DNA from: Parus major
Lineage: Eukaryota > Chordata > Aves > Passeriformes > Paridae
Direction: 5' to 3'
DNA: 64,000 bases
NCBI RefSeq assembly: GCF_001522545.3
Contig: NC_031770.1
Location: forward strand, 2,448,055 to 2,512,054
Both the position numbers and the translations under genes were made by a program. This document shows, one piece after another, positions 45,817 through 60,122 of this stretch (its first letter is position 1; every line of letters begins with the position of its first letter). The notes beneath the pieces were generated by a model that had not been told where the DNA came from, did not search any database, and was given only the letters and a program-made list of their open reading frames with translations.

Positions 45817-48800
45817 CCTTCAGTCCCTTCCCCACACTCGCAGCCTGCAGTGAGCATGGGCAGGACATTTGGAGTTTGTCCTTTTAGCCAGAAGAAGGGA
45901 GCCTCTGCAGCCCTGCTGAGTACCCAGTGCTAGCTGGGCTTGCTCTGTGCATCTCAGCACACAGCAAAGGTGATGGATTGCTGGTCCTGCTTGCTCCCAG
46001 TTGGGAAGCAGAGCAGCAGCGGAGCGATGCCTCAGGGCAATGCCAATTTTTTGTTTTATAATTAGCCATGGCACCAGTTTTCCCCACCGGAGGGCATGGT
46101 ACAGGCCTCCTGATCAGCTGCAAACTAGCAGCACCACTAAACTGTAATTTCTGTGTAATTTCATGCTGTTACATGATAACTTTAAACCCTGCTTGCTGTT
46201 GAAAGTTCTCTAATTGCACAGTTGTTTCAGTGAGGCTCTAAAACGTTACGGGTGCGCTGCCGTTTTATGGGTCACCCACAACAACCTTGATGCTCTTCTA
46301 CACATCCTGATACAGGCAAATTCCAGCAGTGGAGTGTTATTTTATTCTGATTGTCAGGAAGTTTGTGCCATGTGCTATAAAGCTTCAAAAAAGTGTATTT
46401 TGGAAGTTACACAGAAGAGAAAAATAACAAACAGTGGTGTAGGTGTTGGAATCTTTCCTGGTTTCCTTTCTGATTTTGTCTCTGATCAGTGTATTAATAT
46501 CTGTAATTAAGACATGAAAGGTCATAAACCTCATTCCAAGTGTTGCTTACACAAATGTTAACATTTCTTTACGTTCTCTTGGTATTACTGCAGCTCATGC
46601 AGTTATATTATGCACTCTGACGTCTATGTCATGTCATGTTTGCTCAACTCTTTTACTACTAATCAAAACTAGAAGTTTGTTGTTGTTTTGGATTTTTTTT
46701 CCCCCAGTTCTTTCTCCGTAGGGTCAGCCCAGCTAAAAGAAAATGAAGCTGTCTGCTCTCAGCTTATGCATCATCACCAACTCTAAACATGCCAAGTTCA
46801 GAACCTGTATTTTGTTATCTGACTATTGTTGATAGCAGAAAAAAGACAGCTTGATTTTCATTAGCAGGACTGACCTTACGGGGCTGGGAGCAAGGGAAAG
46901 AAATGTATTTTGACTTGAAGTAAACTGAGGAAACATGACATGGAAGTCAGAGAGGGATTATATATGCATCCCTAAGGTGTCATTTTTAACAAACCGTCTT
47001 CTTTCACTTGAGGAAATTCTGAATAAACCACTGGAGAGATTACTGTAGCTGTCCAGCTGGCAAGGGCCAATACTTCTGACTCTGAATTATGCATTATCCT
47101 TTGCTGCTGCTTTTTTTTCCCCCCTTTCTCCCTTTGATAACTGTTTCTCTTGCCCTTACTGAGGATAGAGATGAAAATATATAGTCTTTGAAATATGAAA
47201 ATTCAGACTTCGTAGCTTTTTTCTCATGCAGCTCATTCTAAGAGTGCATTTTATAGGCTTGTGTAAGCTTGCCTTTTAAAAATTGTTTAATTTTCTTAAT
47301 GAGACATAGATTGAAATAAGAAATCCTTCTTTATGCTCATTCCAAGATCAAACATTAGGCTTGGAGAAATGTTTCCTTCAGCCCCAGTTACATTGAATTC
47401 CTCTTTCTCTCCTTCTATCACTTATATTGTTTGTTATTCCTTTCCCCCCTGCCTGTGTGTTAAAGGTTGGGGAGATATTCTGGAACCCTGGATTCAGACA
47501 GAGTTTCCATTCAGAGCTGTGGCTTGGGGAATGTATCTCAAGTTAGGTTTCTTTCCCACCCTTCTGCTTTGTGAAGCCCACTGCGAGGCAAGCCTGGAGC
47601 TGCTCCATCCTGCTGCTTTTGGACACTGCTGGAGTTCCTTCCCGAGGGTGTTTGGGGAAAGGATGAACAGTTTTATAAGAACAAAATTTGGCCCTGAATC
47701 TTAAGCACTGTAACCCTGTTTGGGAAGTTATACCAACTGTTCTATAAATCAGCCAGCAATGTGCTGTCAGTGCTGAATTTTACTTTTAAAGCACAAGTCC
47801 AAAATAGAGGCAGAATTCAAAGAAAAATTCCAGAGAGCAAAACTTCTGCCAGAAGCTTCTGATGCAATTAAGGAGAGTGGTCTGTGTGTCTGGCCACAAG
47901 AAAGTGCAGCAGTTGTCCCTCCTGTCCTCTACCTGTGCCACTTTGATTTTTCTGCCCATCTGATTTGTCCTGAGCAAAGAAATGGAGTTACCTCTGCTTA
48001 CAGGTTGTGCAGGTGAATCAGTTGGAATTTGAAAAAAAACAAACACTTCAGGAATTTCCTGCAACGAGGCAATAGGTAATGCAGAGATGTCCAAAGGACA
48101 CAGGGAGGTCACAAGCTCTCCATCCCACCCCGTTCCCAAGGGAGCTCTGGCAGCAGGAGCTCACTCTCCCGTTATTCCGCTGTCGTTGGCGCTGGAGCTC
48201 GGGAGCCAAACGGGCTGTGGGAATGCTGTCACTCCCTGCCGTAGGTGGCCTCAGTCCTTGGCAGTCCTCACACTCCCAGTTTGCAGCCTTCCCAATCCAG
48301 GGGTTTATATCAGGTGAAGCTGAACTCTCTGGAAGGCTGCTCAGCAAAGTTGCTATTAAAGTGACACCACCAGCTGTAATCTTCTTGGGTTTCATTGGAA
48401 TTCTGGTGCCAAAAAGTTGACAAAGTCCAGATTGTAGCTTTAAAACTGCCAGGCAAACTAATCCTGTATAATTTTGTGTAAGCAGGGGGGTACTTGGTAG
48501 TTAAAAGATGATACTTGACATCTCTTTGCTTTATTCTGTTTTATTAAAGACAACTCTTTAAATTTACTCGAAGGCAAACAGAGATCTTAATTGTCATGTA
48601 GAAGCATTTACATGATAAGATACTGTTAGTTATTGAAGTGATAAGAAGAATTTCAGTACAATTATGGTTTAGATAGAAGTAGAGAATGGTGATGTACTTT
48701 ATTTAATTTCCAATATTTTAAAATCATTGTCCTTGATCATTTTGGTAGAAATTTTGAAACTTCAGTCTGCTAGACTGTAAGTCTTCCTTTCCTACACCAT

Positions 48801-51800
48801 CCTAATACTATAGATTTACATCAATAAATATCACCAAAAATATTCAAGAAGTCAAAGTGGTTTTTTTTTAGTGTTTCTCAGAGTGGTATAGTATTGATGT
48901 TTGAATGGGGAAGGAAAAGATAGAAGTACTTAATACTATAAAAATTATAAATCATTAATTCTTTAAGTGTAAGACAGTGCCAGCCTTTTCAAGGTGTTGG
49001 TGAGAATATTCTTTTTTACTTCTTTCTTCTTCCCAACAATGTGACAACTTTGCTGAAATACTCCTTATCTACTCTTAATGTAATGTGAAATACTTTACTT
49101 TTTTCTTTATCTTATTTATTTTGCTAAAGAATAACCTTGTTGCTGGTATTAACCAAACAAAAATCATGGAATGAAGTATCTGCTGTCATTTGAAATCATA
49201 TATGGTGATCCAGGAGGTAAAGTATGATGTCACAGGGAGAAAACACACAATGAGATTGGGAATTGATATTTCACATGCAGATCCAGTCATATATCCACTG
49301 TTCCCTGTGGTCCTGGTGCCATTGCAATTTTCCATGTGCCTACACAGTGAGCAACCCCTGGCTGTTGGAGTCTGCATGGAAAATCAGCCACAGAAAATCA
49401 GCCAGACCCCTGGGTGATACAAGAAAACAGCAGTTAAAAAAGGAGGAGAGAATTCATCTCAAGAAAAAATGGGTTTATGCTCTCTCCAAGAGATGATCCC
49501 AGCTCAATGGAGAAGCAGAACTATTTAAGCACCAGCCATGGCACTGAATTAATTATTTTAGGACAGAGTATTTAAAGTCAGGTCCATTCTGCTGTCTGGG
49601 CTGCAGGGTGACACGAGTCCAAGGCTTCATCTGGAAATGTTTCCTGGTGGATGTCAGGGGTTGCAAATGCCTTTAAATGTTCATAACCTTGACAGGGAAA
49701 TCTGTGAGTACACATATGGTTGATTAAGCTGCCACCTGTGTTCTGGCATTAGAATATATATGAATTTTTGATTTTCATGCTACTAATTTTGTGTAGTTAA
49801 TGTTGCTGTCCCACTGTGCAAAATTTTCTCAAAGATAAAAATACAGTTTTGTGGGGGTTTTGTTTGGTTTGGGTTTTTTTTTTCTGGAGATCTTTAGTCA
49901 TCCCCTAAATAAATGCTGTTTACATGCTGTCAGCTGGTAGGAGTATCAGTGAGTGTTTTTCCAGCTTACCCTGTATGACCTTGACCATTACATCAGTTCA
50001 GAAATTAAAACCAGAAAAATCATATAGTTCTGTATTTGTCAGAATAAGATTGTTTTGAGTCTAACTCATCAACCTTGTTGGGTTTTTGCACTGTTTCTCA
50101 CTTAACTCCAGCTCCAAAATGGCAAAGGGCCATTGTGAATCAGGATGTGGTATTTCTATTGTTGGTGCTACAGCTTGTGTGAAATATGGAAGTGCTGCTG
50201 CTTAGAATCTTTCCATGACCATTAATTATTTATTATGTTGCGATAACAAAGTTGCTTTTTAAGAATCTTAAAGGAAATGTGGGTTTTTGGAGAGGTAAGA
50301 AATCAGTGGGGAAGATTTCTGCACCGTATGGCTTTTTCACACTGCCTTATTTTCAGCAGCTGACTTAAGTGTGCAAAGTCAGGATCTGAGCTGCTTAGAA
50401 AACTCGACAGAGCACCCAGCTGGGACCCTACTTATTTTTATAGATTATTTAGGAGACCTGCTCCTGCCAGGGTAGGTGATGTGAATATATTTCTCTATGG
50501 TAAGTCATCAGATTAAAGGAAAACAAGGCCTTCTGAAATTTTACAGGGGCCACAGGTAATTAGTGTTAAATCTGCTTCCTGTGTCGTTGAAAGGAGTGGA
50601 ATCTGCCCCAAGAATTAAGGTGTGGTTCTTGCTTGACATAGGGACACCCTAAGCAGCTTAATTCTCTTGAAATCAGTTCTATTCCATGGCATAGGAATTG
50701 AAACAAACCTTGCTGAAGATAAATATCCCACACAGGTGACAACACAGGGTAATCCTTTTCCTTCTGAGGGGGCAAGTCCTGGTTTTGATTTTGTTTTCTC
50801 TGTAATGGTGCCACTTACAGCACATGATGAATGTACATCCGAATTAGTGCTGATAAATAATGCAAGTCACTTGAGTTAATTTTTCTTGCTGAGCATATCT
50901 TCAGCATGAGCAAATCCTAATCAAAAATGAGCATAACACAGAGAAATCCAAGTTGTGAGTTCATTGCACGATGGAGTTTGAATAGTGATGTGATGACAGC
51001 TCCAGTGCCCAGATGAACATCTGGGTTTTAAAGACACAGTTCACTCAGGAGTACATTTAGACCTTGGAAAGAGCTTAAAGGTGCTGTTAGGGAGACTGAA
51101 CAAAGATTTTGGTCTGGCTGGTTTTCCTTTCCACCAGAAATTATGTACACTGTCTTTCCTCCTTAACATACACGTGGTGCCACTGCTGAGTGTAAACCTG
51201 AGAATAACCCATGGATCTCAAGTGTCTGGCAGGGTAACCATCACACTCATCACACTCATCTTGTCCTTCCTTTTAAATATTCAGTGACTTTATTTCTGCC
51301 CTAAGTGCTTCTCTTGTTATTTGGAAACAGTGTGGGAAGTGAATGGAAACTTCCAGAGGTCTGCTGGAAGCACTGATTTGGAGTGAATTATCACACTTAA
51401 CTGGGACTCCAGAACTGTTCTAAGGACCGACTCTGAAGCAAAATGGCCATGAGAGGAAACCAGTTCACATTTTATTTCTCTCAAGGAGTAAAAATATTTC
51501 ATTTTTATTTTTTCTTTAATGCCTATTAAACTTCTAACTGTGAATACTTGGATTAAAAAGCATATGTAATGACTATTTTAGACAATGTCCTTAGGTGCCT
51601 TTATAACTCCATGATTGCCTGCTCTCTCCAGAGGCACTGGAACATCTTAAAATGGAAGCCAGGGTGTCTGGATAGTTGCTTGGCAAATGTTATTAAAAGC
51701 ATCAAATCCCTGAACTGGAAGCTTCATTACTTGATGATATTTCTGCATGAAGGATGGGACTATGGTAAAATGTTCTCTTAGAACACACAGTAGATTATAA

Positions 51801-54300
51801 GAATCAATTGATCTTAAAAATACAAATTTCATCTCTAGCCTGGTTTATGCACACCTGGTAATGCTCTTGGGAGAAGGGCAGGGGCCCAAAGGAAAGGGGA
51901 GGCTGTGGAGGAGGCCAGGCCTGTTCCTATAGACTGCCTTATCCTGGGAACTTGTAGGGAAACTCCACCTTCTTGTTAAGACATCCACACTGTGTTTCCC
52001 AGCCTGTGAGCTATAGCTTCCTGAAAAGACATCCCTTATTTCCATGGCATGTGCTGCAAAAATGGAGCAGCACGGAGCCCCGAAGTAATAATTTGCTGAA
52101 AGAATTTCATCCATCCGGGTAGAGAGTTAAGCTACTGCCTCCTGGTTTTGTCTTTATCCCTGTAATTAATCAGATACCTAAAGAGTCTTGGAAGAAATTC
52201 AAGGGAAAAAGAAGGCAAGCTGCAGCTTTGCTGTATCTTCCTTGTGACTCCCAGGAGGATTTTCACTGCACTTTTCCCTGTCTTAAATGTTCTGTTGAAT
52301 GTTCTCTCCTATTTGTCATTATTTTCTCAAAATCTTCCTATATAGGTAGAGTTGTATGCACATATGTCTGAATTTATATGCACACATGTATGGATTCTGT
52401 CCCAAGAAATGCAGACCCTTTGCCTTTTGAGTTATCTCACACCATTCCTTGACAGGAGTTTTTCTTTTCTGAAGCACTAATACATTGGATTTCTGGGGGA
52501 CATTATTGTGGCAAGAGTGGCCATGGCTCAATTTTTCCAAAATTAACCTAAATTTGGCTTCCTGTATTAATATGCATAGAGTTACCTGTAACTTCAGGGG
52601 GGGTGGTGCATGCTCAACCCCTTGGAAATCAGGTCACCGTTTAAGGGTTTAAATATGAATAAGGTGCCTAAGGTGGGAGGTTTTGGCATTAGTGAATTGC
52701 CTCAGGTCACAGAGCAAATCAATGGCAGAGTCAGCATTAGCAGCCAGGACGTTTTGCAGGCAGGCAGAGTTTCCTGTGCTGTAGCCATCCCATAAATATG
52801 TCTGTACATACCTCAATGTACATAATTAATTCAGCCCATAGTGTCTTTGCACTCTTCTCTACTCTTATGGCTGAAGGCAACATTACATTTTCATTAAAGC
52901 CTCAGCAGCCCCATGCTTGCTTCAAGTCAGGTCCCAAATCCACAGCTGGGAGTCAAATCCAAACCAGCAGCTGCCATTTCCTCATTTTGGGTAGGGTTCA
53001 GCTTAACAGGGAAACTGAGGCATTTCTCTTCAAGGCTTGGCCCTGGAAAAAGAGGAGTCAGAGAACACAAACCATAGTGTTGGCTTACAGAGGAGGCTTT
53101 ATTTAACTACTGGGGGTTATCCCAGTCACAAGTTCATCCTTATTTGATGATAATGAAACTAAAGTTTGATGTATTTGCTTGACTAAGATTGCCATCTGGG
53201 AAATAATATGTTTTGTGAGTGTTTATAACAATCATGGTTTAAGCCAAAATTGACTTATGATTGCTGCAAATAATGCTGCAACGTCCTGATTTAGCCTGAT
53301 ATTTCTTCTTTGTTGAGCAGAGAAAATGTATTTTGAGGGCTTTTTGATTTTTCAAAGTATTTTGTGCAGGACAAATCATGAATTTTCCAAAGCAATGATT
53401 ATAGCTGAATATTCTCTGTACTAGATCTCAAAAGAAGAATAAGGTTGTTTATATAGTTTTTAAGTGTTACATGTATTTAGGCTTTTGCTTTTAAGCTTGA
53501 CTGCAGATTGTTCCTTTTGAATGTTGGACTAGAATGGGTTTGAATTTCATGGGTTTGGATTTTTTTCTAAACATTGTAGTTCCAGTGAAGGAAAAAGTTC
53601 AGTACTTTTCTGTCTTGGGAAAGAGCAGTTCCGCAAAGCGTGCCAGATCTGGATCATTCCAAGACTGCCCAGGAATGTCATCTTCATTTCTTAGATGTGA
53701 TATAATCTGCAGGGAGAAAAGTTGGAGAAATTCTGTAACTTTCCCTAGTTTCTGTTTATTTCCTTTTCTTCAGCATAGTACAAATTGAAGATATCAGCAT
53801 GACTTGCCAAAAGGACGGGAGTCCTGTCTTTTGCTCGCTCAAGAAACTTTGTATTTACCGATAGTACCAACTTTCTCACACTGTCTCAATGGTTGGATTC
53901 AGTGCAGAAAACGGTGGTAAAAATTGGCTCTTCCCGTTCATTCTCTCTTCCCAGACTGTTTTCCAGCTACTGCCAACTATAGTGTTGTAAGATTTTGTAC
54001 AGTTTTTATTTTTGCAATGTGGACATCTGTCCAGTGGGAACAGAAGTGAGAATTTCAGAGTTTAATGGAAACCTGATAACTCAGTTATGAAAATGCTAAT
54101 TAAGGCATATTTAAATGAGGCCTTTACAAATGATAGTTTTTATGACTAAAATCCCTTCCCACTTATCATCTGCTCAAATGACTGATGGAAAAAATTAACT
54201 GTTAAATTTGAAAACAAAGCGACTGTAGGACTCGGGGATTGTACACTGTCACTGTGATTTCTTTACATTTGCATGTGGTGTGTTTTATGCTTTCAAAAAA
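45817..54300. other. Noncoding unique sequence
   Basis: No gene is recognised. Points of interest are a burst of four CpGs at about 46242-46263 ('aacgttacgggtgcgctgccg'), a CpG cluster at 48131-48241, and a 9-bp direct repeat (atcacactc, about 2.3 copies) at 51239-51262. A G/T-rich low-complexity run lies at 49852-49885. Overlapping plus and minus frames at 48048-48420 reflect the CpG cluster's composition. Confidence 0.65.
48131..48241. promoter_or_regulatory. Small CpG cluster
   Basis: Eight CpGs fall within about 110 bp ('cccgttattccgctgtcg', 'ggcgctggagctcggg', 'aaacgggctg', 'tgccgtagg'), in DNA that otherwise rarely has one per 100 bp. No TATA box or recognisable transcript structure is visible. 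It may be a small unmethylated regulatory element. Confidence 0.25.
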
Positions 54301-57300
54301 AGGATATTAAGTGAAATTATATGTTTCAAGGTTCTCTCCTATTTCTGAGTTTGCTAGTACACGTTTTCTTGTATTTAGAACTTTCAATACTCAAACTCTC
54401 ACCAGTTTCTCAATATGGAGTATTTATGGTACTGGGAATTGTGTCCTCACATGGTGTGGATCCGTGGATCCAGAAGTGTGGGAGAAAGCCATTGCACGGA
54501 GAAAAAGTTCTGTCTTAAGCAGAAGCTATCGGATCTTTAAAACACAAAAACTTTTCTCCATCTTTTTACACGGCGTGGCCAACACCCCCCGGTGCAGTGT
54601 GAGTTTGCTGAATTAGGCACCGTTTCACACCCCCCCTTGCTGCCTGTCAGAGAGGTGCCAGCTTCCAGGAGAGACTGGTGCTGCAAAGGCTCTCCGGAGC
54701 TCTGTGTCCTCAAACTGCTTCTCACAGGAAGGTGGGAAATGCACTCCCCAGTCTGGGGCATGCACTGAGTGTCCTGCAGGGACGACACCCCGAGGATACC
54801 GAGCCCAGCTGTTGTATTTGAGTTGGAATGGGTGCCCTGTACATGCCACAGGATAAAGCTCTGGCTCTTGTATGGATCTTCTCTTTAACCAACAGCCTAT
54901 GGGGAAAATGTGCTTTTTAACAATCATATTTTCAAACCTCTTAAATTCACATTTTCCCACATTTGAGTAGTTCTCCAAATCAAGCAGGAATCGACCATGC
55001 ACAGAATATGGGGTGCAAGGTTTAGAGCAGCTCACTTTATTTCTCTTTCATATAAAAATTATCTGTATTGGATATTCCCTCGAAAACAGGGATGAGTCCC
55101 AGGGTATGGAAATCATTTTGTTTCTCATTAAACTTGTTCCACTTGCAGGATTTTTGTTTTCTTGAAAACTCTTGCTGCGCACAAGGAACCTCAATGTGTT
55201 GCAGCATTATCTGCATGTGATGACATTTTGATACAGATCCGATGGCGTTCTGATAAAGAATCATTTTTACTGAGTTTCAGTGCTTTATTTAATGTGATGG
55301 ATTCATGTAGAAGACAAAGGTGTAACAAGAACCAAAGGACTGGAACCAAAACTGCCTAAACTCATGCTGGAAATAATTAGGAAGTTTTAAAGAGAATTCC
55401 TGAAAGCATTTTGCAGTGAATGAGTTATTTTAATTCACTGCAGTTAAGAAGACAGAGATTTTAAAATGACTGCTCAGCCTCAAATAAAGGTTAAAAGTGC
55501 AAGAGTGAGATTTTGTGTCTCATGATACACAAATGTCTGAGACAAAAGCTGATGCTGCTCTTAAAACTTTCTCAATGTTCAGCAATGTGCAGTTTATGTA
55601 CATGCACAGCTTTTGGTAGAGACAGTTGCACCCAGAACCAAACACAGGTTTTTAGGTTTTTAAAGACCATTTTCAGAGCTTTTCAAAGAGCTTCCCTTGC
55701 TCTAGAAGCAGAAGTGTGCATTGTGTGAATGCACACAAACCCCTCCTGTTTGTTTGTCTGACACTTCAGTGCAACAGCACTGCTAAACCCTTAGTGTTGG
55801 TGGTAATTAATGGGATTGGACGTTTAAGTCATTGTTGTCATTGGCTTGGAAAACCAACACTTTATGTTTTAATCTCTTTTTAATGCCAGAAGTGGGATTT
55901 CTGTGCTGCCCTAACCCAAAATGTCTGACTAGATTCAATAAGTGAAGGCATTAGCAAGCAGCAATTAGTCCTTGTATTACTGCGGGTAACTGCACGTGCG
56001 TGTGTTCACCCAGCAACAGCGAGGAAAAGGAAGTGCACAAATCCTTCGGCTGTTAAACAGAACTCTTCATGCTTTCAAACTAGAGCTGTGTGGAGTACTC
56101 TTTTTGGTAATGTCTTACAGCAGTGAATTTGTTCTATTTTGACCCAAAGGGCAGCAGTTTTTCAGTTTATCTCAGTATTTCTATACCTGGAGTTGGAGCA
56201 AAACCTGGCATGAATCTCTATGAAATCCCTGTCACTGTTCTGTCTTGCACCAGCACCAAAAGACTGATTCTCAAAAGATTGAAAGAGTAACCACAGAGAC
56301 CTGGAGAGAAGTTCACAGAGGGGTGAAAAATTGTGTTGGTGATCAAGAGGATTTTGATTAAAAAACACTTTATGTAACATCTTCCATACACTGATAAATA
56401 TTCAGCTGTAAAAGCTCTCTGGGAATGAATCCCCTCTAATAATGTTTGTTTATTTTTACCTTTTTTTAAGAGCAAACCTCAATTATGCATCTGCCAAAGG
56501 AAAGGAGAGCATTTAGTCCACTTGTTGGGGGTTTAGGATTTGATGGAGGGCTTTAAAGGGAACTTGAAGGCTAAGTTGCTCTTGACATTTTTGTTTTCTC
56601 TGAATTTAATACACTTGTATTTTTGGAAAGGCTTGATGATGGGAGACAATTTTTCCATGTTCCAGAATCTGACACGATACTTCTTTCAGTTCACTGTGAC
56701 ATTCCTGTTGAATTTAGGATAGTAGTCTCCATTTTTGCAGCTTTATCCTGAGCTCACCTTACTCTTCAAACTCACTCACACTTTAAAAAGGAGAAGGCAA
56801 ATTGTATGATTGTCTGGCAGGTTTCTGTCCACTGGCCTCAAAACTGCCTGGATTCTGGATAAGGCTGAATCTGGTTTATTTGTGTTTGAAACACCCGTCT
56901 GCATTATGGGATGGTCACCTGGAGACAAAGGCTCTTTACTGGCTTGCATTGCTACCCTTGGAGTTTATTGAGTGCTAAAATGGCCACACTTAAGACAACA
57001 TTGGTAAGAAGTGTGGTGGCATCTCTGGTTTTCACTTGTGTGTTAGGTCCAAAGTAGAACTGGTCTATCCAAAGCAGACATCTATGAGCTTTCTGGGATA
57101 AAAACATGTTGTACAAGAAAAGGCTCAGTTTAAGGAAGATTAAGTCATCTAGAAATCATAAGAGATGAGAATGGGTAAAACTTTTGCTTGCTTGGTGGTT
57201 TTTTATCATGTTGGGGTTTTTGGGGTTTTTTTAGTTTGTTTTTTTTCCGGAGAGAATCTGTCATTATTTCTTTTTTTTTTTTTTTTTCTTCTTTGCTGTG

Positions 57301-60122
57301 GGTTTTTGTTCTTAATGATAGAGCCAGGTGCCAACAGCAAACGATTTGCAAAGCTTGTTACGGAGCTCGATGAGCATCGCAGCTGTTGCTGCAGTTCTGG
57401 ATCCCTCCAGCTTATGCTAAACTTGCTGCTTTGAAATCCACACAGCCTGCAGACCATATCCCTGTATCCCTGATGAAGCTATCCCCACAAATCTAAGGAA
57501 TAGCCATTCCTTTCATCTCCTGCTGGTGGATGTTGCTGGTCTTACACTTGAATTATTTCAGGAATTTTCTATAGCAGAGGATGGTCTGTACTTGAGCACG
57601 AGCAGCATTGGGAGTTTGATTTAGGTAATACGAAATTTTCCATCAATATTTGGCTCAATATCCTAAGTCAGATCTCTGGTGCAAGGTTGGTGCAGTCCAG
57701 CCTGATTAATCCTGTATAATCAAGCTGTAAATTCTCTTCTGGTATAGATTAAAAGCCTCAACCGGTCAACTTCGATTGTTCTTGCATGGTCATGCTATAT
57801 GTGAGTTTTTGTTCCCTTAAAATGCTGTGTGGTGTTTTGCGGTCACCATGCTCAAACTCCAGTGGGTAAAAAGGTGCTGGGAGCTACTTAGTAATTTCTT
57901 GTGTCTCTAAATAAATGTTATCTTCTTAGTAAAGTTCTTTTCTTCTCGTGCTTTTACACAAGGGACTAGGAAATATTGTGTCAACACTGTCTGTTTAAGG
58001 AGAAATGTTACACTAACCTTTTAGACACTGAGAAATCTCATGTAAAGCAAGAACATCTTGACAGGGTATAACTTCACATTTATTCAAAATAAAATGATCA
58101 TTTATTAAGAAAACAATGTCTGCTGGTGGTAACCCCATTCTGATTTTCTAAATTAGCCCTTCTCCACAACAGGCTCATTATCTAGGAAATGACTGCTGCT
58201 AGTATGGTATCAAAAGAAAATAGGCACGAGTAGCAGGAAGAATATTATTATTATAGCAGCTCCCAGTAGTGCTGCTACCATTAAGATTCTGTCAGAATTT
58301 TCATGAGAAGGCTCCTCTTTTCTGATATTTTTTATTTTTACGTGACTATAAAATCAGAGCTATATAGGAATAGCCCATTTAAAGTCTGAGGTCAGCAGTG
58401 TGTGTTTGCTTTGAGCAACTCTTGAAAAGTACCTTGATACCACCAAGTAGCTGTTCTGTGATTCCTATGACTGTTTTAAGGCATGGAGTTTAAACTGCCT
58501 GCTTTTTCCTTTGTAGTACACTAAATCCACCCATTTTATAATTTCCATCTGGGTTTGATCTCTGCCTGTCTCTCTCATCTTCCTCTCACGAGCTGGATTC
58601 TGTTGGTGGCTCTGTGGAAGGCAGTGACTTAGGCAGAAGAACTCTGACTCTCTGATCCCAACTGGAGTTCACTGTGGACATCAAGGGACATCAGGATTTT
58701 CCTCTGTGGAGGAAATTTAGTGTTGATTCACATGATTCTGAATGATTGAAGCTTTCAAGCTCACCAGCAGCTCACAAAGCAAAAAAAAATACATCACAGA
58801 AAGTCTCACTGCTTATTTATTTGTGCAGTTCAGCTGGAATTCCAGAGCTCTTTACTATGCTACCTGAAATATTTACCCCATAAGGCAATAGGAGTGAAGT
58901 GTTTGCTGTATTCTAATGAAGTGATGGAGACCTCTTGGAAATTCAGGAATTCAGTGTGGGGACATCAGGAGAACGTGCACCTGTTGTTCTGTAGGCAGAA
59001 GTGACATTTGTGAATGGAAAGTGTTTCCTGTGTGTTGGCTCATGTGAAATAATTTGGAGGCCTTCATGCAATACCCACTTGTTGAATATCAGTTTTACCA
59101 GGAGAAAAAAGTCCTGGGAATTGATATTCTAATCAGTGTTTTTGTAAAAGGAGCCAAGGACTGAGTGAATCTAAAATGAATCTACCCTTAACAACATCAA
59201 AAGTGATCCTCCAAGGAAGAGGAGCACTGAGAGGAGAGGGAAGGGGTTGGGAAGCTCATGGTGTCTGCTCTGTGACCAGACACCCCTTCAGTGAGCCTAT
59301 TACTGTGGGATCTTAAAGAAATCTGAATTTTTCATGGGTGTCTTCCTGAGCCTCATACTTTATTTTGCTGAAAACCTCTTCTTCCAACCACTACTAAGTA
59401 AGTGAAACATTTCTAGTGAAATATTTCCTGACTGAAGTTCTCAGAGGGGCTGAGCAGGGAACTGCAGCACTGCCTGGCATGGGGAGAGGGCAGCAGTGGC
59501 TGGGGAAAAGGCAGCAGACCCTGGGCTCATGCCTGGGCACATCCTTGAGGAGAGCTCGGAGCTCGTGGGAAGGAGAGTCTGTGGCCAGCGTGGCTACAGG
59601 GTGTGGGAAGGAGGAGTGGTGTCCCCTGTGAGAGGGGGGTTCTTCCCCACTGGAGCTGGGACTGGGGTGGTGATGGTGAGCCTGGCTTGTCTGTGTTACA
59701 TAGGACAAGCTGGGCAAACCTGTTTTGGAAGTGTGGCCAAGCCCCTGCCCTTCCTCATGGACAACGGGATTTTGGTCGCTGTGTGAATTCCAAGCTGAGG
59801 CTCCTGCTGTCCTGGGCTTCAGCTGTCCAGATAGTGTTTGCTTCAGTCTTGTTATGCAAGGACATAAAGTGATGCAAGTACCAGCAAAATGCAAGTTTGG
59901 ATTTTGTCTAATTATGACCTCCTTAAGTTAATTTTTATGCATCAAAGCTATTTGACATTTGTCAAAACAAATTCAAGTCCCTGGGAGAGATTTTATGACA
60001 AACCCGCCATTGATCTGACAGCTTGCTCTCTAGGGAAGGCAGAATGTGGCTGGCATTAAAGACTTAATGCTTCCAAAGTTCTCCTTTACTCCTGGTCCCA
60101 AGGCAGAGTGGCTGGGCCTGGG
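54301..60122. other. Noncoding unique sequence
   Basis: No gene is recognised. A T/G-rich low-complexity tract covers 57194-57287 and ends in a run of 17 T. The longest frame in the window (166 codons, 59394-59894 minus) lies in a GC-rich patch open in several frames on both strands. Its product is low in recognisable structure and is treated as accidental. Confidence 0.65.
57194..57287. repeat. G/T-rich low-complexity tract with poly-T
   Basis: Runs of the type ggggtttttgggg pass into a T17 run at 57271-57287. This is simple low-complexity sequence. Confidence 0.9.

Noticed and set aside
59394..59894. Longest open frame in the window (166 codons, minus strand)
   Set aside because: It lies in a GC-rich patch where several frames are open on both strands. 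No domain or family is recognisable and there are no good splice sites, and a frame this long is plausible by chance in 64 kb.
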